From: Nodosilinea nodulosa PCC 7104
Lineage (GTDB): Bacteria > Cyanobacteriota > Cyanobacteriia > Phormidesmidales > Phormidesmidaceae
DNA length: 64,000 nucleotides
Reading direction: 5' to 3'
Assembly (NCBI RefSeq): GCF_000309385.1
Contig: NZ_JH976537.1
Coordinates: 3,092,440 to 3,156,439, forward strand
Part shown: positions 44,480-53,644 of the stretch, piece by piece
How positions within the stretch are numbered: the stretch's first letter is position 1
Layout of the letters: the number at the start of each line of letters is the position of its first letter
The notes under the pieces: generated by a model
Databases searched by the model: none
Seen by the model: the letters and a program-made list of their open reading frames with translations, nothing else
What the model was told of the DNA's origin: nothing
Program-made: the position numbers and the translations under genes

Positions 44480-45166
44480 TTATCCTAAGGGGTTGGTCGG
44501 GCTATTCTCGGTGCTCTGCCTCAAATCTTCGCAAAACCCGCTAATTAGCCCCATTAGCTGGGGCGGAATTTCATGGCCCATGGCAAGTTCGTGCCAGGTC
44601 ACGGGCTGCCCGAGGGTTTCCAACGCCCTACGCGCCTGCTGGGCCAGGGCGATCGGCACCACCGGGTCAACGGTGCCGTGGGCCATCATCACCGGGCGCG
44701 GGCTGACAGGGGGCTGGGCGTCACTGTGCATGTAGCCGCTGAGAACAATCTGCCCAGCTAGGGGAAGCTGCGGCCCCAAATCCAGCGTCATCGCGCCTCC
44801 CTGGGAAAATCCGGCTAAAATCGTGCGGTCCAGGGGAATTTGGGTCATTTTTGGCAAATTCAGCAGCCAGGTTTTCAGCTTTGCTTGACTGGTTTGCAGA
44901 TCGGCCTGGGCGGCAAAATCGTGGGGACGGCGAAAGTCATACGCCGCCGGGAAGCTGTACCACATCCGCCCCCCCGGTGCCTGGGGGTGGGGCCAGGGCG
45001 CGTCGGGAAAGACCATGGAGAAATTCTTCAAATTTAGGTAGGGGGCCAGCCCCACCAGGTCGGCGGCATTGGCTCCCCAGCCGTGGAGTGCCACCAGGCA
45101 CCAGTCGGCGGTGCCATCGGTGGGTCCGTAGGTGAGCGCTTGCAGGGCTGAGTCGGTAGGTGGCAT
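44480..45166 (-). CDS. Alpha/beta hydrolase (carboxylesterase/YpfH-like)
   Basis: 228 residues. LHGWGANAADLVGL near residue 28 is the oxyanion loop region, GFSQGGAM near 120 holds the nucleophile Ser, and HGTVDPVVP / MGHEIPP give the Asp and His of the triad. Similar to phospholipase/carboxylesterase family esterases; substrate unknown. No signal peptide. It lies 77 nt downstream of the trhO stop on the same strand. Confidence 0.85.
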   Translation of the reverse strand: MPPTDSALQALTYGPTDGTADWCLVALHGWGANAADLVGLAPYLNLKNFSMVFPDAPWPHPQAPGGRMWYSFPAAYDFRRPHDFAAQADLQTSQAKLKTWLLNLPKMTQIPLDRTILAGFSQGGAMTLDLGPQLPLAGQIVLSGYMHSDAQPPVSPRPVMMAHGTVDPVVPIALAQQARRALETLGQPVTWHELAMGHEIPPQLMGLISGFCEDLRQSTENSPTNPLG

Positions 45167-45243
45167 GAATTTTGGATTGGCGATTTTGGATTTTGGCTGG
45201 GGAGGCGGTTTTGGAAGGCTGTGGAGAGAGCAGCCAGAGCAAG

Positions 45244-46113
45244 CTAGCGATGGCGCTGACGGGCTTCTAGCCGCGATCGCTTCTCTGGAGTCAGCTCAGC
45301 ATAGCAATGGGGACAGGAAATGCCCGCTTCGTACTCGGGCGCTAGCTGTTCGGCGGGGCTGACGGGGTGGCCGCAGCCCAGGCAGAGGTCGTGGTCGGTA
45401 GGCTTGAGGCGGTGGTCTACGGCGACGCGTTCATCGAAGACAAAGCAATCCCCCTGCCACAGGCTGGAGCCCTCCGGTACGGTCTTGAGGTAGTTGAGAA
45501 TGCCGCCCCTGAGGTGGAAAACTTGCTCAAAACCCTGCTCAAGCATGTAGGCGGTGGCCTTTTCGCAGCGAATGCCGCCCGTGCAGAACATCGCTACTTT
45601 TTTATGCTGGGCCGGGCTGAGGTGGGCGGCCACGTAGTCGGGCAGGTCACGAAAGGAGCGGGTTTGGGGATTGACCGCGCCCCTGAAGGTGCCCAACTCC
45701 ACCTCAAAGTCGTTGCGGGCGTCGATTAGCACCACCTCGGAATCGGCGATGACCTGGTTCCAGTTTTGGGGATCGACGTAGATGCCCACCGGCTGCTGGG
45801 CTGGGTTTACCTCGGGCTGACCGAGGGTAACGATCTCTTTTTTTAGCTTCACCTTCATGCGCTCGAAGGGAGCGCTGGTCGCGATCGCCTCCTGGTGGGG
45901 AAATGGCCCAATGTCGGGGTGGGCGTGGAACCAGGCCAAAAGCTGATCGATGCTGTTGCGATTGCCTGCCACCGTGGCATTGAGCCCCTCGGTTGCCAGC
46001 AGAATAGTACCCCGCAGACCCCACTCCAGGCAGCGCTCCAAAAGCACGACTCGCAGGGCCTCTGGCTCACTCAGCGGCACAAATTTGTAGAAGGTAGCGA
46101 CAATCCAATCCAT
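45244..46113 (-). CDS. trhO: tRNA uridine(34) hydroxylase TrhO
   Basis: 289 residues from ATG 46113. This rhodanese-like (YceA/UPF0176) enzyme hydroxylates U34 of tRNA using O2, giving 5-hydroxyuridine. The N-terminal ferredoxin-like domain (WIVATFYKFVPLSE) is followed by the rhodanese domain with the active-site loop FCTGGIRCEKATAYMLEQGF (C in CTGG) and a C-terminal zinc-binding CLGCGHPV...CPHC segment. The U32 protein at 54758-57370 belongs to the family of RNA hydroxylases of the oxygen-independent type. Confidence 0.9.
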   Translation of the reverse strand: MDWIVATFYKFVPLSEPEALRVVLLERCLEWGLRGTILLATEGLNATVAGNRNSIDQLLAWFHAHPDIGPFPHQEAIATSAPFERMKVKLKKEIVTLGQPEVNPAQQPVGIYVDPQNWNQVIADSEVVLIDARNDFEVELGTFRGAVNPQTRSFRDLPDYVAAHLSPAQHKKVAMFCTGGIRCEKATAYMLEQGFEQVFHLRGGILNYLKTVPEGSSLWQGDCFVFDERVAVDHRLKPTDHDLCLGCGHPVSPAEQLAPEYEAGISCPHCYAELTPEKRSRLEARQRHR

Positions 46114-46548
46114 AGCTGGTCGATTAATTCCCAATCGATAGCTTAACCTGTGCCGTCTGAGACAGGGCTAGCCGTCAAGGTTGTGAAGCGGCAATCCACC
46201 GATAGCGCGATCGCAGCAAAATCCTCCGCTGAGCTGAGTTCCAATCGAGCGGGTCAGCCCTACCGTAGCTATCCGACCTACCGCAATCCACCGCGCTGCA
46301 TGCCGTTCCTACACGAAAGCATGGGCAAGAGCATCTGTATGACCGACTTTTAAGGCTTTAGGCTAGGGAACGTAGCGCTGACGTTGATGGCAAAGACGAA
46401 GGACTGCAACGAAAGCATGGGCAGAAGCAATCGGGACAAGTCTGGAAACGACAATCGCCGAGATGTTTGATGCCTCTTAAGGGCGCAGGTCTGCGTTCCT
46501 CCATAGGGCTCTCTCTTGGCTCGGAAATTACTTTGAGGTCATAAATCT
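46114..46548. other. 435-bp intergenic region with a short direct repeat
   Basis: Between trhO and the dehydrogenase gene. The 15-mer ACGAAAGCATGGGCA occurs at 46313-46327 and 46409-46423, with partly similar surroundings, as if a former repeat or element had decayed here. Small open frames exist (46150-46353) but have no family likeness. The promoter of the dehydrogenase gene must lie at the right end. Confidence 0.45.
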
Positions 46549-47415
46549 ATGAAAAATATCGCTGTTTTGGGTCTGGGGGCGATGGGAACGCGCCTGGCCA
46601 CCAACCTGATCAACGCCGGGTATGCCGTTACCGTCTGGAACCGCTCTCCCGCTCCGGCCCAGGCCATGGCCGACCTGGGTGCCACCGTGGCCCTATCTCC
46701 TAGGGCTGCTGCCCAGGGCGCTGATATTGTCATGGCCATGGTGGCCGACAACGACGCCTCTCGGGCCATCTGGCTGGATGCCGAGAGCGGGGCGGTGGAG
46801 GGCATGGACCCAGGGGCCGTTGCGGTCGAGTCGAGCACCCTGACGATTCCCTGGGTAAAGGAATTGGCCGCTGCCATGGAGCAGCGCGGCGTTGCTTTTT
46901 TAGATGCTCCGGTGGTGGGCTCCCGGCCCCAGGCCGAAGCTGGCAAGCTGATTTATCTGGTCGGTGGCCAGGCCGAAACCCTGCGCAGCGTTGAGGATAG
47001 TTTGCGGGCGGCGGGCGGCGGTGCGGTGCATCATGTGGGGCCAGTGGGCCAGGGAATGGCGCTCAAGCTAGCGGTCAATGCCCTGCTGGGTATTCAGGTG
47101 GCGGCCCTGGCGGAGCTGCTGGGCCTGCTGGCAAAACAGGGCATCCCTAAAGAGCAGGCCGTGGCTATGCTGGGCGAAATGCCCGTCCTCAGCCCGGCGG
47201 CCCGCATGATGGGCAATCTGATCGCTGCCGATGATCACGCTCCCCGGTTTCCCATCGACCTGGTGGAGAAAGATTTTCGCTACGTGCTAGAAACCGCCCA
47301 GGCGGCGGGGGCCTCGATTCCAGCAACGGCAGCAGTGCATGCCCTGTACCAGGAGGCGATCGCCCAGGGCTACGGCGGCGACAACATCACCGGCATTGCC
47401 CAGTGTCAGGGGTAG
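46549..47415 (+). CDS. NAD(P)-dependent beta-hydroxyacid dehydrogenase
   Basis: 288 residues of the 3-hydroxyisobutyrate dehydrogenase family, probably a glyoxylate/succinic semialdehyde reductase-like enzyme. The N-terminal Rossmann motif is VLGLGAMGTRLATNLINAGY; FLDAPVVGSRPQAEAGKL is the substrate region, GPVGQGMALKLAVNALLG carries the catalytic Lys, and the C-terminal helical domain follows. The exact substrate cannot be told from the sequence. The stop lies 5 nt from the convergent deacetylase gene. Confidence 0.88.
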   Translation: MKNIAVLGLGAMGTRLATNLINAGYAVTVWNRSPAPAQAMADLGATVALSPRAAAQGADIVMAMVADNDASRAIWLDAESGAVEGMDPGAVAVESSTLTIPWVKELAAAMEQRGVAFLDAPVVGSRPQAEAGKLIYLVGGQAETLRSVEDSLRAAGGGAVHHVGPVGQGMALKLAVNALLGIQVAALAELLGLLAKQGIPKEQAVAMLGEMPVLSPAARMMGNLIAADDHAPRFPIDLVEKDFRYVLETAQAAGASIPATAAVHALYQEAIAQGYGGDNITGIAQCQG

Positions 47416-47420
47416 TGCCC

Positions 47421-48341
47421 CTACAACCGCCGCTGCTGAAACACCTCGACGGCGGCCCGGTGCAGCAGGGAATGGCGAAAAATTAAGTCGTCCATCGATT
47501 TGCCGTAGCCGCCGCCGATTACGCAGGCGACGGGATAGCCCTCCCGCACGCAGCAGTCGAGCACAAAGCGATCGCGCTCGTAGATCCCCGTATTTGTCAG
47601 CGCCAGCTTGCCCAGCAGGTCGTCGCGGTGGGGGTCGGCCCCGGCATCGTAGAGCACCAGGTCGGGGCGCACCTGGGCCAGCAGCGGAGGAACATAGCGG
47701 GCCAGGCAGTCCAAATACGCCTGATCTTCCATACCCAGATCGAGGGGTACATCCAGGTCGCTGACCTGCTTACGGGCGGGAAAGTTGTCGTGGCAGTGCA
47801 TGGAGAAGGTAAACACGCTGGGATCATCCCGAAAAATCCAGGCGGTGCCATCTCCCTGGTGCACGTCTAAATCGAGAATTAGCACTCGATTGACTCGGCC
47901 CTGCTGCTGCAGAACGCGGGTGGCGATCGCCAGATCGTTGAAAATGCAAAACCCAGAGCCGTAGTCGGGGAAGGCGTGGTGGGTGCCCCCGGCGGTGTTG
48001 CAGGCCAACCCCTGCTCCAGAGCCAGCTTGGCGGTCAGAATGGTGCCCCCCACCGCCGTGCAGGTGCGCTTGACCAGGGCCGCGCTCCAGGGCAGGCCAA
48101 TGCGGCGCTGGGCCTTAGCATCCAGCGTGCCCTGGCGGTAGGCGTTGACGTAGGCGGAGTGGTGCACAAACTCTAGCCAGCTCTGGGGCGGCTCACCGGG
48201 CTGGTAGATCTGGGCCGGGGTAATCACGCCGTCTCGCAGCAGGCGATCGCGCAGCAGCCGAAACTTGGGCATCGGAAAGCGGTGTCCGTCGGGCAGAGGG
48301 GCCACATAGTCGGGGTGATAGATAACGGGAAGCTGACTCAA
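47421..48341 (-). CDS. Histone-deacetylase-family amidohydrolase
   Basis: 306 residues from TTG 48341, with CAGGGGC just upstream; a longer open frame to 48701 overlaps the next gene and has no family likeness. Zinc-dependent deacetylase fold: GGTHHAFPDYGSGFCIFNDL (catalytic His pair), ILDLDVHQGDGTAWIF (zinc ligands Asp/His) and YDAGADPHRDDLLGKLAL (third ligand). Bacterial members remove acetyl groups from polyamines or acetoin-related small molecules; the substrate is not known here. An ATG start nearby is lacking, so the TTG start is tentative. Confidence 0.83.
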   Translation of the reverse strand: MSQLPVIYHPDYVAPLPDGHRFPMPKFRLLRDRLLRDGVITPAQIYQPGEPPQSWLEFVHHSAYVNAYRQGTLDAKAQRRIGLPWSAALVKRTCTAVGGTILTAKLALEQGLACNTAGGTHHAFPDYGSGFCIFNDLAIATRVLQQQGRVNRVLILDLDVHQGDGTAWIFRDDPSVFTFSMHCHDNFPARKQVSDLDVPLDLGMEDQAYLDCLARYVPPLLAQVRPDLVLYDAGADPHRDDLLGKLALTNTGIYERDRFVLDCCVREGYPVACVIGGGYGKSMDDLIFRHSLLHRAAVEVFQQRRL

Positions 48342-48369
48342 AGCCCCTGGGTTGACAAAACCTGCATGC

Positions 48370-49188
48370 CTACATAAATGATGACAGCGATCGCCGCTGC
48401 CGCACATCCAGGGCGTGGGCCACGCTGCCCTCCGACCAGTCGAGGGCCAGGTCAGCCTCGGGGGGAACCACCGCCGGGTGGCGAGCGGGCGCTGGCCCCG
48501 CCGCTGAGAGGTCGGGCTGAGCTGGACGATTGGGCTGGGGTTGGGGCCTAGGCTTGGTTCCGGTGCGGCTGGCCGCAGCGCCCGGGCGAAGTTTTCCCGA
48601 ACCCACGGGTTGGACGCGGACCGGGGCCTCAGGACCTGGGGCTTCGACGATTCTACCGCCCGGTACGACAACCCCATCGCGCTGGGGGGAGTAGGGAGCA
48701 AGGCGCTTGGGGTGGGGGGCAGAGACAGGCTTGGGCCGTTTAGCCACGGGTCGCGGGCGGGGCTTTTGGCGCTTAACGGGCCGGGCTGAGGCTTTAATTT
48801 GCTGGGTCAACACAAAACAGCCAAATCCACAGAGACCTACCAGACTGAGCAAACCCCACAGGGCGACGGTGCCCGAGGGGGAGGTATGGCCTGATGCGGC
48901 GGGGGCTGGCGATGCTGTGGGGGCCGTAGGGGCATTCTGCGGGGGCGCTTCCATGACCGTGAGCGGTGCTTCAGCGTAGGTCGCACTGTCGGTGGGTTCG
49001 CTAAACAGCCCGTGATAGGCGATCGCGGAGGCACACACAAAGGCCAGCCACAGCCCCCCCAGCAAAAACAGAGGGCGATAGGTTAGCAGCTTCGCCCAAA
49101 ATAGGGCATTGGTCGATATCGAACCCTGCGCCTCGGAAAACGGCTCGGGCGGAGTGGGCAAAGGCGGCCTGGAAAAATGTTGTGCCAT
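48370..49188 (-). CDS. Membrane protein with long Pro/Lys-rich tail, unknown
   Basis: 272 residues from ATG 49188, with AGGTGA upstream. Two membrane helices (about 36-58 and 108-130) flank an Ala/Pro-rich spacer. The C-terminal half is basic and Pro-rich (KRQKPRPRPVAKRPKPV), probably disordered, which is typical of envelope or cell-wall-spanning proteins. It ends 28 nt before the deacetylase start and may be cotranscribed. Unknown family. Confidence 0.55.
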   Translation of the reverse strand: MAQHFSRPPLPTPPEPFSEAQGSISTNALFWAKLLTYRPLFLLGGLWLAFVCASAIAYHGLFSEPTDSATYAEAPLTVMEAPPQNAPTAPTASPAPAASGHTSPSGTVALWGLLSLVGLCGFGCFVLTQQIKASARPVKRQKPRPRPVAKRPKPVSAPHPKRLAPYSPQRDGVVVPGGRIVEAPGPEAPVRVQPVGSGKLRPGAAASRTGTKPRPQPQPNRPAQPDLSAAGPAPARHPAVVPPEADLALDWSEGSVAHALDVRQRRSLSSFM

Positions 49189-49327
49189 AAAGTCACCTGG
49201 GGCCATCGGTTAACAAATCTCACCGCTACCAATGCCCCGTTAGGGTCAATTGTAGGTGCTCTTGCCCACTGGCGCCAGCGATGGTCGCTCCAGCGGTGGC
49301 ATCATACTGCCCAGACCAGGGGTTTTC

Positions 49328-50263
49328 CTAACGCAGACCCATGGCAGGCACGAAATCCTGGGGATCTTGGGCCACCCAGCCCATCGAGGAGTTGAGCCGC
49401 ACCTCAAAAAATAAAAACGAGTCGCCATCGGTAGCGGGGGGCGCTACTGGCCCCAGGCGATCGCCCTGGCGCACGGTCTGCCCGGCTTTTACCGCCAGAG
49501 TATCCAGGTTGGCGTAGCGGGTTTGTAGCCCCTGGGGGTGGTTGATCACGACCAGGTTGCCGTAGACCGGGTCGCGACCGGCAAAGGCTACGGTGCCAGG
49601 CCCTACCGCCAAGACCGGCGTGTTGGCGGGGCTGGCCAGCGCCACGCCAGTATTAAACACCAGCTTGCCCTGGGCCGGGTCGGGCTGCCAGCCGTAGTTG
49701 ACAATCACCTGCGATCGCTGCGGTAGCGGGTAGCCCTGGAGCGGGCTCGGGCTGGCCGCTGCCGCCGCTGCTGCCGTAGTGCGCACCCCCGGAAACCAGT
49801 TCACCCCCGGCACAAAGATGGTCGATGGCACTGCGCTAACGCAGCCGTTGACTTCGAACAACACATCGGCCCGGCTGTTGTAGGCCTGGGCCACCTGCTG
49901 CCAGGTTTGACCGGGGGCCACACTGACCCGAATGCCGTTAAAGGGCGGAATCAGCAGCTCTTGCCCAGGCTGAACAGCCCGCCCCTGAACCGCAGGGTTA
50001 AGACCCATGATGGTCGCAGGCAGAAGACTGTAGCGCTGGGCAATGGCTTCCAGGGTTTCATTGGGGGCCACCCGATGGCGAGTGAGCCGCGACAGCACCG
50101 GCTGAGAGCAGGACGCTGGGCTGGTTTGGGCGATCGCTCCCGAGGGTCCACCGAGCAGAGCCAGCCCTAGCCCGACAATCAGGCTGAACGCCCCTAGCTT
50201 CCGCCTGGAATCGGTGGCGGGTTGGCCGGGGGTTCCCCACGACCGCAAATTATCAAACACCAT
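49328..50263 (-). CDS. LysM protein with degenerate LytM (M23) domain
   Basis: 311 residues with a signal peptide (about 20-45, ending AIAQ), two LysM-like peptidoglycan-binding repeats (about 60-155) and a C-terminal LytM/M23 fold (about 190-305). The zinc motifs are lost: FNTGVAL replaces the HxGxD region, and SFLFFEVRL replaces HxH. It therefore should not cut peptidoglycan, and resembles regulators such as EnvC/NlpD that activate amidases. The active partner is not in the window. Confidence 0.85.
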   Translation of the reverse strand: MVFDNLRSWGTPGQPATDSRRKLGAFSLIVGLGLALLGGPSGAIAQTSPASCSQPVLSRLTRHRVAPNETLEAIAQRYSLLPATIMGLNPAVQGRAVQPGQELLIPPFNGIRVSVAPGQTWQQVAQAYNSRADVLFEVNGCVSAVPSTIFVPGVNWFPGVRTTAAAAAAASPSPLQGYPLPQRSQVIVNYGWQPDPAQGKLVFNTGVALASPANTPVLAVGPGTVAFAGRDPVYGNLVVINHPQGLQTRYANLDTLAVKAGQTVRQGDRLGPVAPPATDGDSFLFFEVRLNSSMGWVAQDPQDFVPAMGLR

Positions 50264-50607
50264 AAAACCTTCGCGCCTCAGCCCTCATCAGCCAGTCCGT
50301 TAGTAGTCAACCCAGTGGGCCATCCAATATCCCTCAGGGGGTACAGCCTCTATAATAGGCAAGACAGGCTAAATTGCTCAGAGGGGCTGCCTGGGGTGCC
50401 ATCTGAGAAGATGCCTGACGGCGATAGAGGAGATCTCCAGAGTTGATCCTGGGGTTTCTGGCTCCTGCATCAAGGGTTATTTCCCGCCAGTGAATATTCG
50501 TTAGAGTATGATTTCAAAGGCTGAGCGGCTTCGATCACCCTTGGTGAGCAGGGCGTTTCAACACCTTGAACCGGGTTAGCGCAGGCACAATAGTAGAGGT
50601 CATTGGG
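50264..50607. other. 344-bp intergenic region upstream of htrA
   Basis: Divergent promoters for the LysM gene (-) and the protease (+). TATGAT at 50507-50512 is a candidate -10 for htrA, without a clear -35. Nothing else noted. Confidence 0.35.
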
Positions 50608-51855
<1,248 letters not shown>

Positions 51856-51956
51856 AGCAATGGGTAAACAGGAAGCTTAGCGAGTCTTTTACGTTTTTTG
51901 GTGGAGGGCTGATCTCCAATTTTGTCTGCCTCCCCCCGCTGCCATTGGCGTCTTCT

Positions 51957-52841
51957 CTATTGCCCGGTTCCAGGCCCCAGCTGGGGCGCCAGCCGGGCGC
52001 CGGTTCGCAGAATTTGTCCCGCCAGTATGGCCGCCCCAAAGCCATTGTCGATATTGACAACGCCAATACCTGCGGCACAGGAGTTGAGCATGGTGAGCAG
52101 GGCCGACAGACCGTTAAAGCTGGCCCCGTAGCCAACGCTGGTGGGCACCGCCACAATGGGGCAGTCGGCCAGACCGGCCACAACGCTGGGCAATGCTCCC
52201 TCCATGCCCGCCACCACAATCAGCACATCCACATCGCGAATTAGCTGGCGGTGGCGCAGCAGCCGATGCAGTCCGGCGACCCCCACATCCCACAGGCGCT
52301 TGACCCTGAAGCCGCACAGTTCGGCGGTAACGGCGGCTTCTTCGGCCACGGGCAGGTCGGCGGTGCCCGCCGTGAGCACGCCAATAGTGCCGGGATGGTG
52401 AGCGGTCCAGTTGAGCGGTACCAGGGCACAGATGCGGGCCATGGCATAGTACAGAGCGGCGGGAATTTGCTGCTGCACCTGGGTGTAGACCTCCGGCTCA
52501 ATGCGGGTAGCCATCACCACCGGATTGTGCTGGTGCAAACTGTTCATAATCTGGACAATTTGGTGCACGGTTTTGCCCGGCCCCCAGATCACCTCTGGGA
52601 ACCCGGTGCGCAGGCTGCGGTGGTGGTCGACCTTGGCGAAATCGTCAATGGGTTCAAAGTCGAGGTATTTGAGCTGGTTGAAGGCGGCATCGGGGCTAAG
52701 CTGTCCTTGGGAGACAGCGTTTAGCAGCGCGCGCAAGGCATCGGGCTGGGTCACAGAAGGGGTTGGGTTGGGTAATGGGCAGGGCCAGAATTGTCGCAGC
52801 AGCCAGCGGCAGACAGGTGATGGCACCAGGAGTTCTACCAT
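51957..52841 (-). CDS. larB: LarB-type nickel-pincer cofactor synthesis protein
   Basis: 294 residues from ATG 52841. The C-terminal half has the AIR-carboxylase-like fold of LarB (GVLTAGTADLPVAEEA, DVLIVVAGMEGALPSVVAGL, PTSVGYGASFNGLSALLTML). LarB carboxylates and hydrolyses nicotinic acid adenine dinucleotide to start the nickel-pincer cofactor of lactate racemase. No larC, larE or larA is adjacent, which is common in cyanobacteria; the enzyme served is unknown. purE in this window is a relative of the same fold. Confidence 0.87.
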   Translation of the reverse strand: MVELLVPSPVCRWLLRQFWPCPLPNPTPSVTQPDALRALLNAVSQGQLSPDAAFNQLKYLDFEPIDDFAKVDHHRSLRTGFPEVIWGPGKTVHQIVQIMNSLHQHNPVVMATRIEPEVYTQVQQQIPAALYYAMARICALVPLNWTAHHPGTIGVLTAGTADLPVAEEAAVTAELCGFRVKRLWDVGVAGLHRLLRHRQLIRDVDVLIVVAGMEGALPSVVAGLADCPIVAVPTSVGYGASFNGLSALLTMLNSCAAGIGVVNIDNGFGAAILAGQILRTGARLAPQLGPGTGQ

Positions 52842-52921
52842 GGGTAGCCAAAAATGTCACAGGGTTGACATATCCAGGCTACCTCAGTGACATACTCGAC
52901 CCGTACATTAATAATCAATCG

Positions 52922-52972
52922 TTCACTCCTCAACACCCCAAAGCGTCGAAGCTAGTCTTCGGCGCTTTTTTT
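52922..52972 (+). ncRNA. Candidate small RNA ending in a strong terminator
   Basis: A stand-alone terminator, AAGCGTCGAAG (52941-52951) with CTTCGGCGCTT (52957-52967, one G-U) and then T to 52972, sits between divergent larB (-) and the next gene (+), so no known gene ends there. A promoter fits well: GTGACA (52887-52892), 17 nt, AATAAT (52910-52915), giving a start near 52922 and an RNA of about 50 nt. It contains ACTCCTCAACAC (52925-52936), close to the 11-nt loop (ACTCCTCACAC) of cyanobacterial Yfr1 RNA. A 5' hairpin as in Yfr1 is not seen. Confidence 0.48.
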
Positions 52973-53117
52973 GTGCCTAAACCCAGGCCAGACATCCGGA
53001 AATGGTAAGGGCTATTTGTATTAAGTAGACAGGCCGTGACGCCAAGGCTCGCCACTCTTAGCGGCGGTGCAACTCCAGCGGGGAACGGCATCTGTTGTAG
53101 CGTTAACTGTGACTCCT

Positions 53118-53504
53118 ATGAAACGGCATCTATGCGCGATCGCCCTGGCTAGCCTGGGCCTGGTTTCTCTTACTTCGCCTGCCTTCGCCCGCCCTGAAAT
53201 CGCCAGCGGCGACCAGCTTTTAGATACCGACGTGGCGGGCTGCCTCGCCCGCGCCGATCGCCTGATCGACAACCTGGGGGTTGAGTCTGACCAGGGCGGC
53301 ATTGACCGCACCGGCTATTTCGAAGACGGCAGCTTTCGGGTGCTGTGCTACGGGGCTGGGGATGCCCAAAGTCTGGCCATTGTCTTTGCTTCCCACGAGC
53401 AATCGGCGGAGGTTGCCTCTAATTTTATTCAAATGATGCTGACTGAACTGTCGCGGGATGAGCCGGTTTCGCAGCAGCCCAACCAGTCGGCCTCGCCGCA
53501 GTAG
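53118..53504 (+). CDS. Secreted protein, unknown
   Basis: 128 residues from ATG 53118. A clear signal peptide (MKRHLCAIALASLGLVSLTS, cut near PAFA|RPE) precedes a short soluble domain with two cysteines (C-LARADRLID, VLCYGAGD) that may form a disulfide. It ends in a Gln/Ser-rich tail. No recognised family. The upstream candidate small RNA and its terminator lie between this gene and larB. Confidence 0.65.
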   Translation: MKRHLCAIALASLGLVSLTSPAFARPEIASGDQLLDTDVAGCLARADRLIDNLGVESDQGGIDRTGYFEDGSFRVLCYGAGDAQSLAIVFASHEQSAEVASNFIQMMLTELSRDEPVSQQPNQSASPQ

Positions 53505-53644
53505 GTATCCCTGCAATTTCTTTGGGCAAAAGGAATCTGAGCCAAGCCTGCCTTGAGCATGGTCAAGCCTTTTGCCTCGGGGCTGAATTAGACCGAACAT
53601 AGGCCCCTAATGGAGAGGCGGGGCGATTTTTGGATTCTGCTGCC

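Noticed and set aside
46150..46353. 67-codon plus-strand open frame after trhO.
   Set aside because: Composition and sequence show no fold or family; it lies in the gap with decayed repeats.
47421..48701. Long version of the deacetylase starting at 48701.
   Set aside because: The first 120 residues have no deacetylase likeness and overlap the tail of the membrane-protein gene in another frame.
52922..52972. Calling the small RNA candidate a true Yfr1.
   Set aside because: The core has an extra A compared with the invariant 11-mer, and the 5' hairpin of Yfr1 was not found, so it is only called Yfr1-like.
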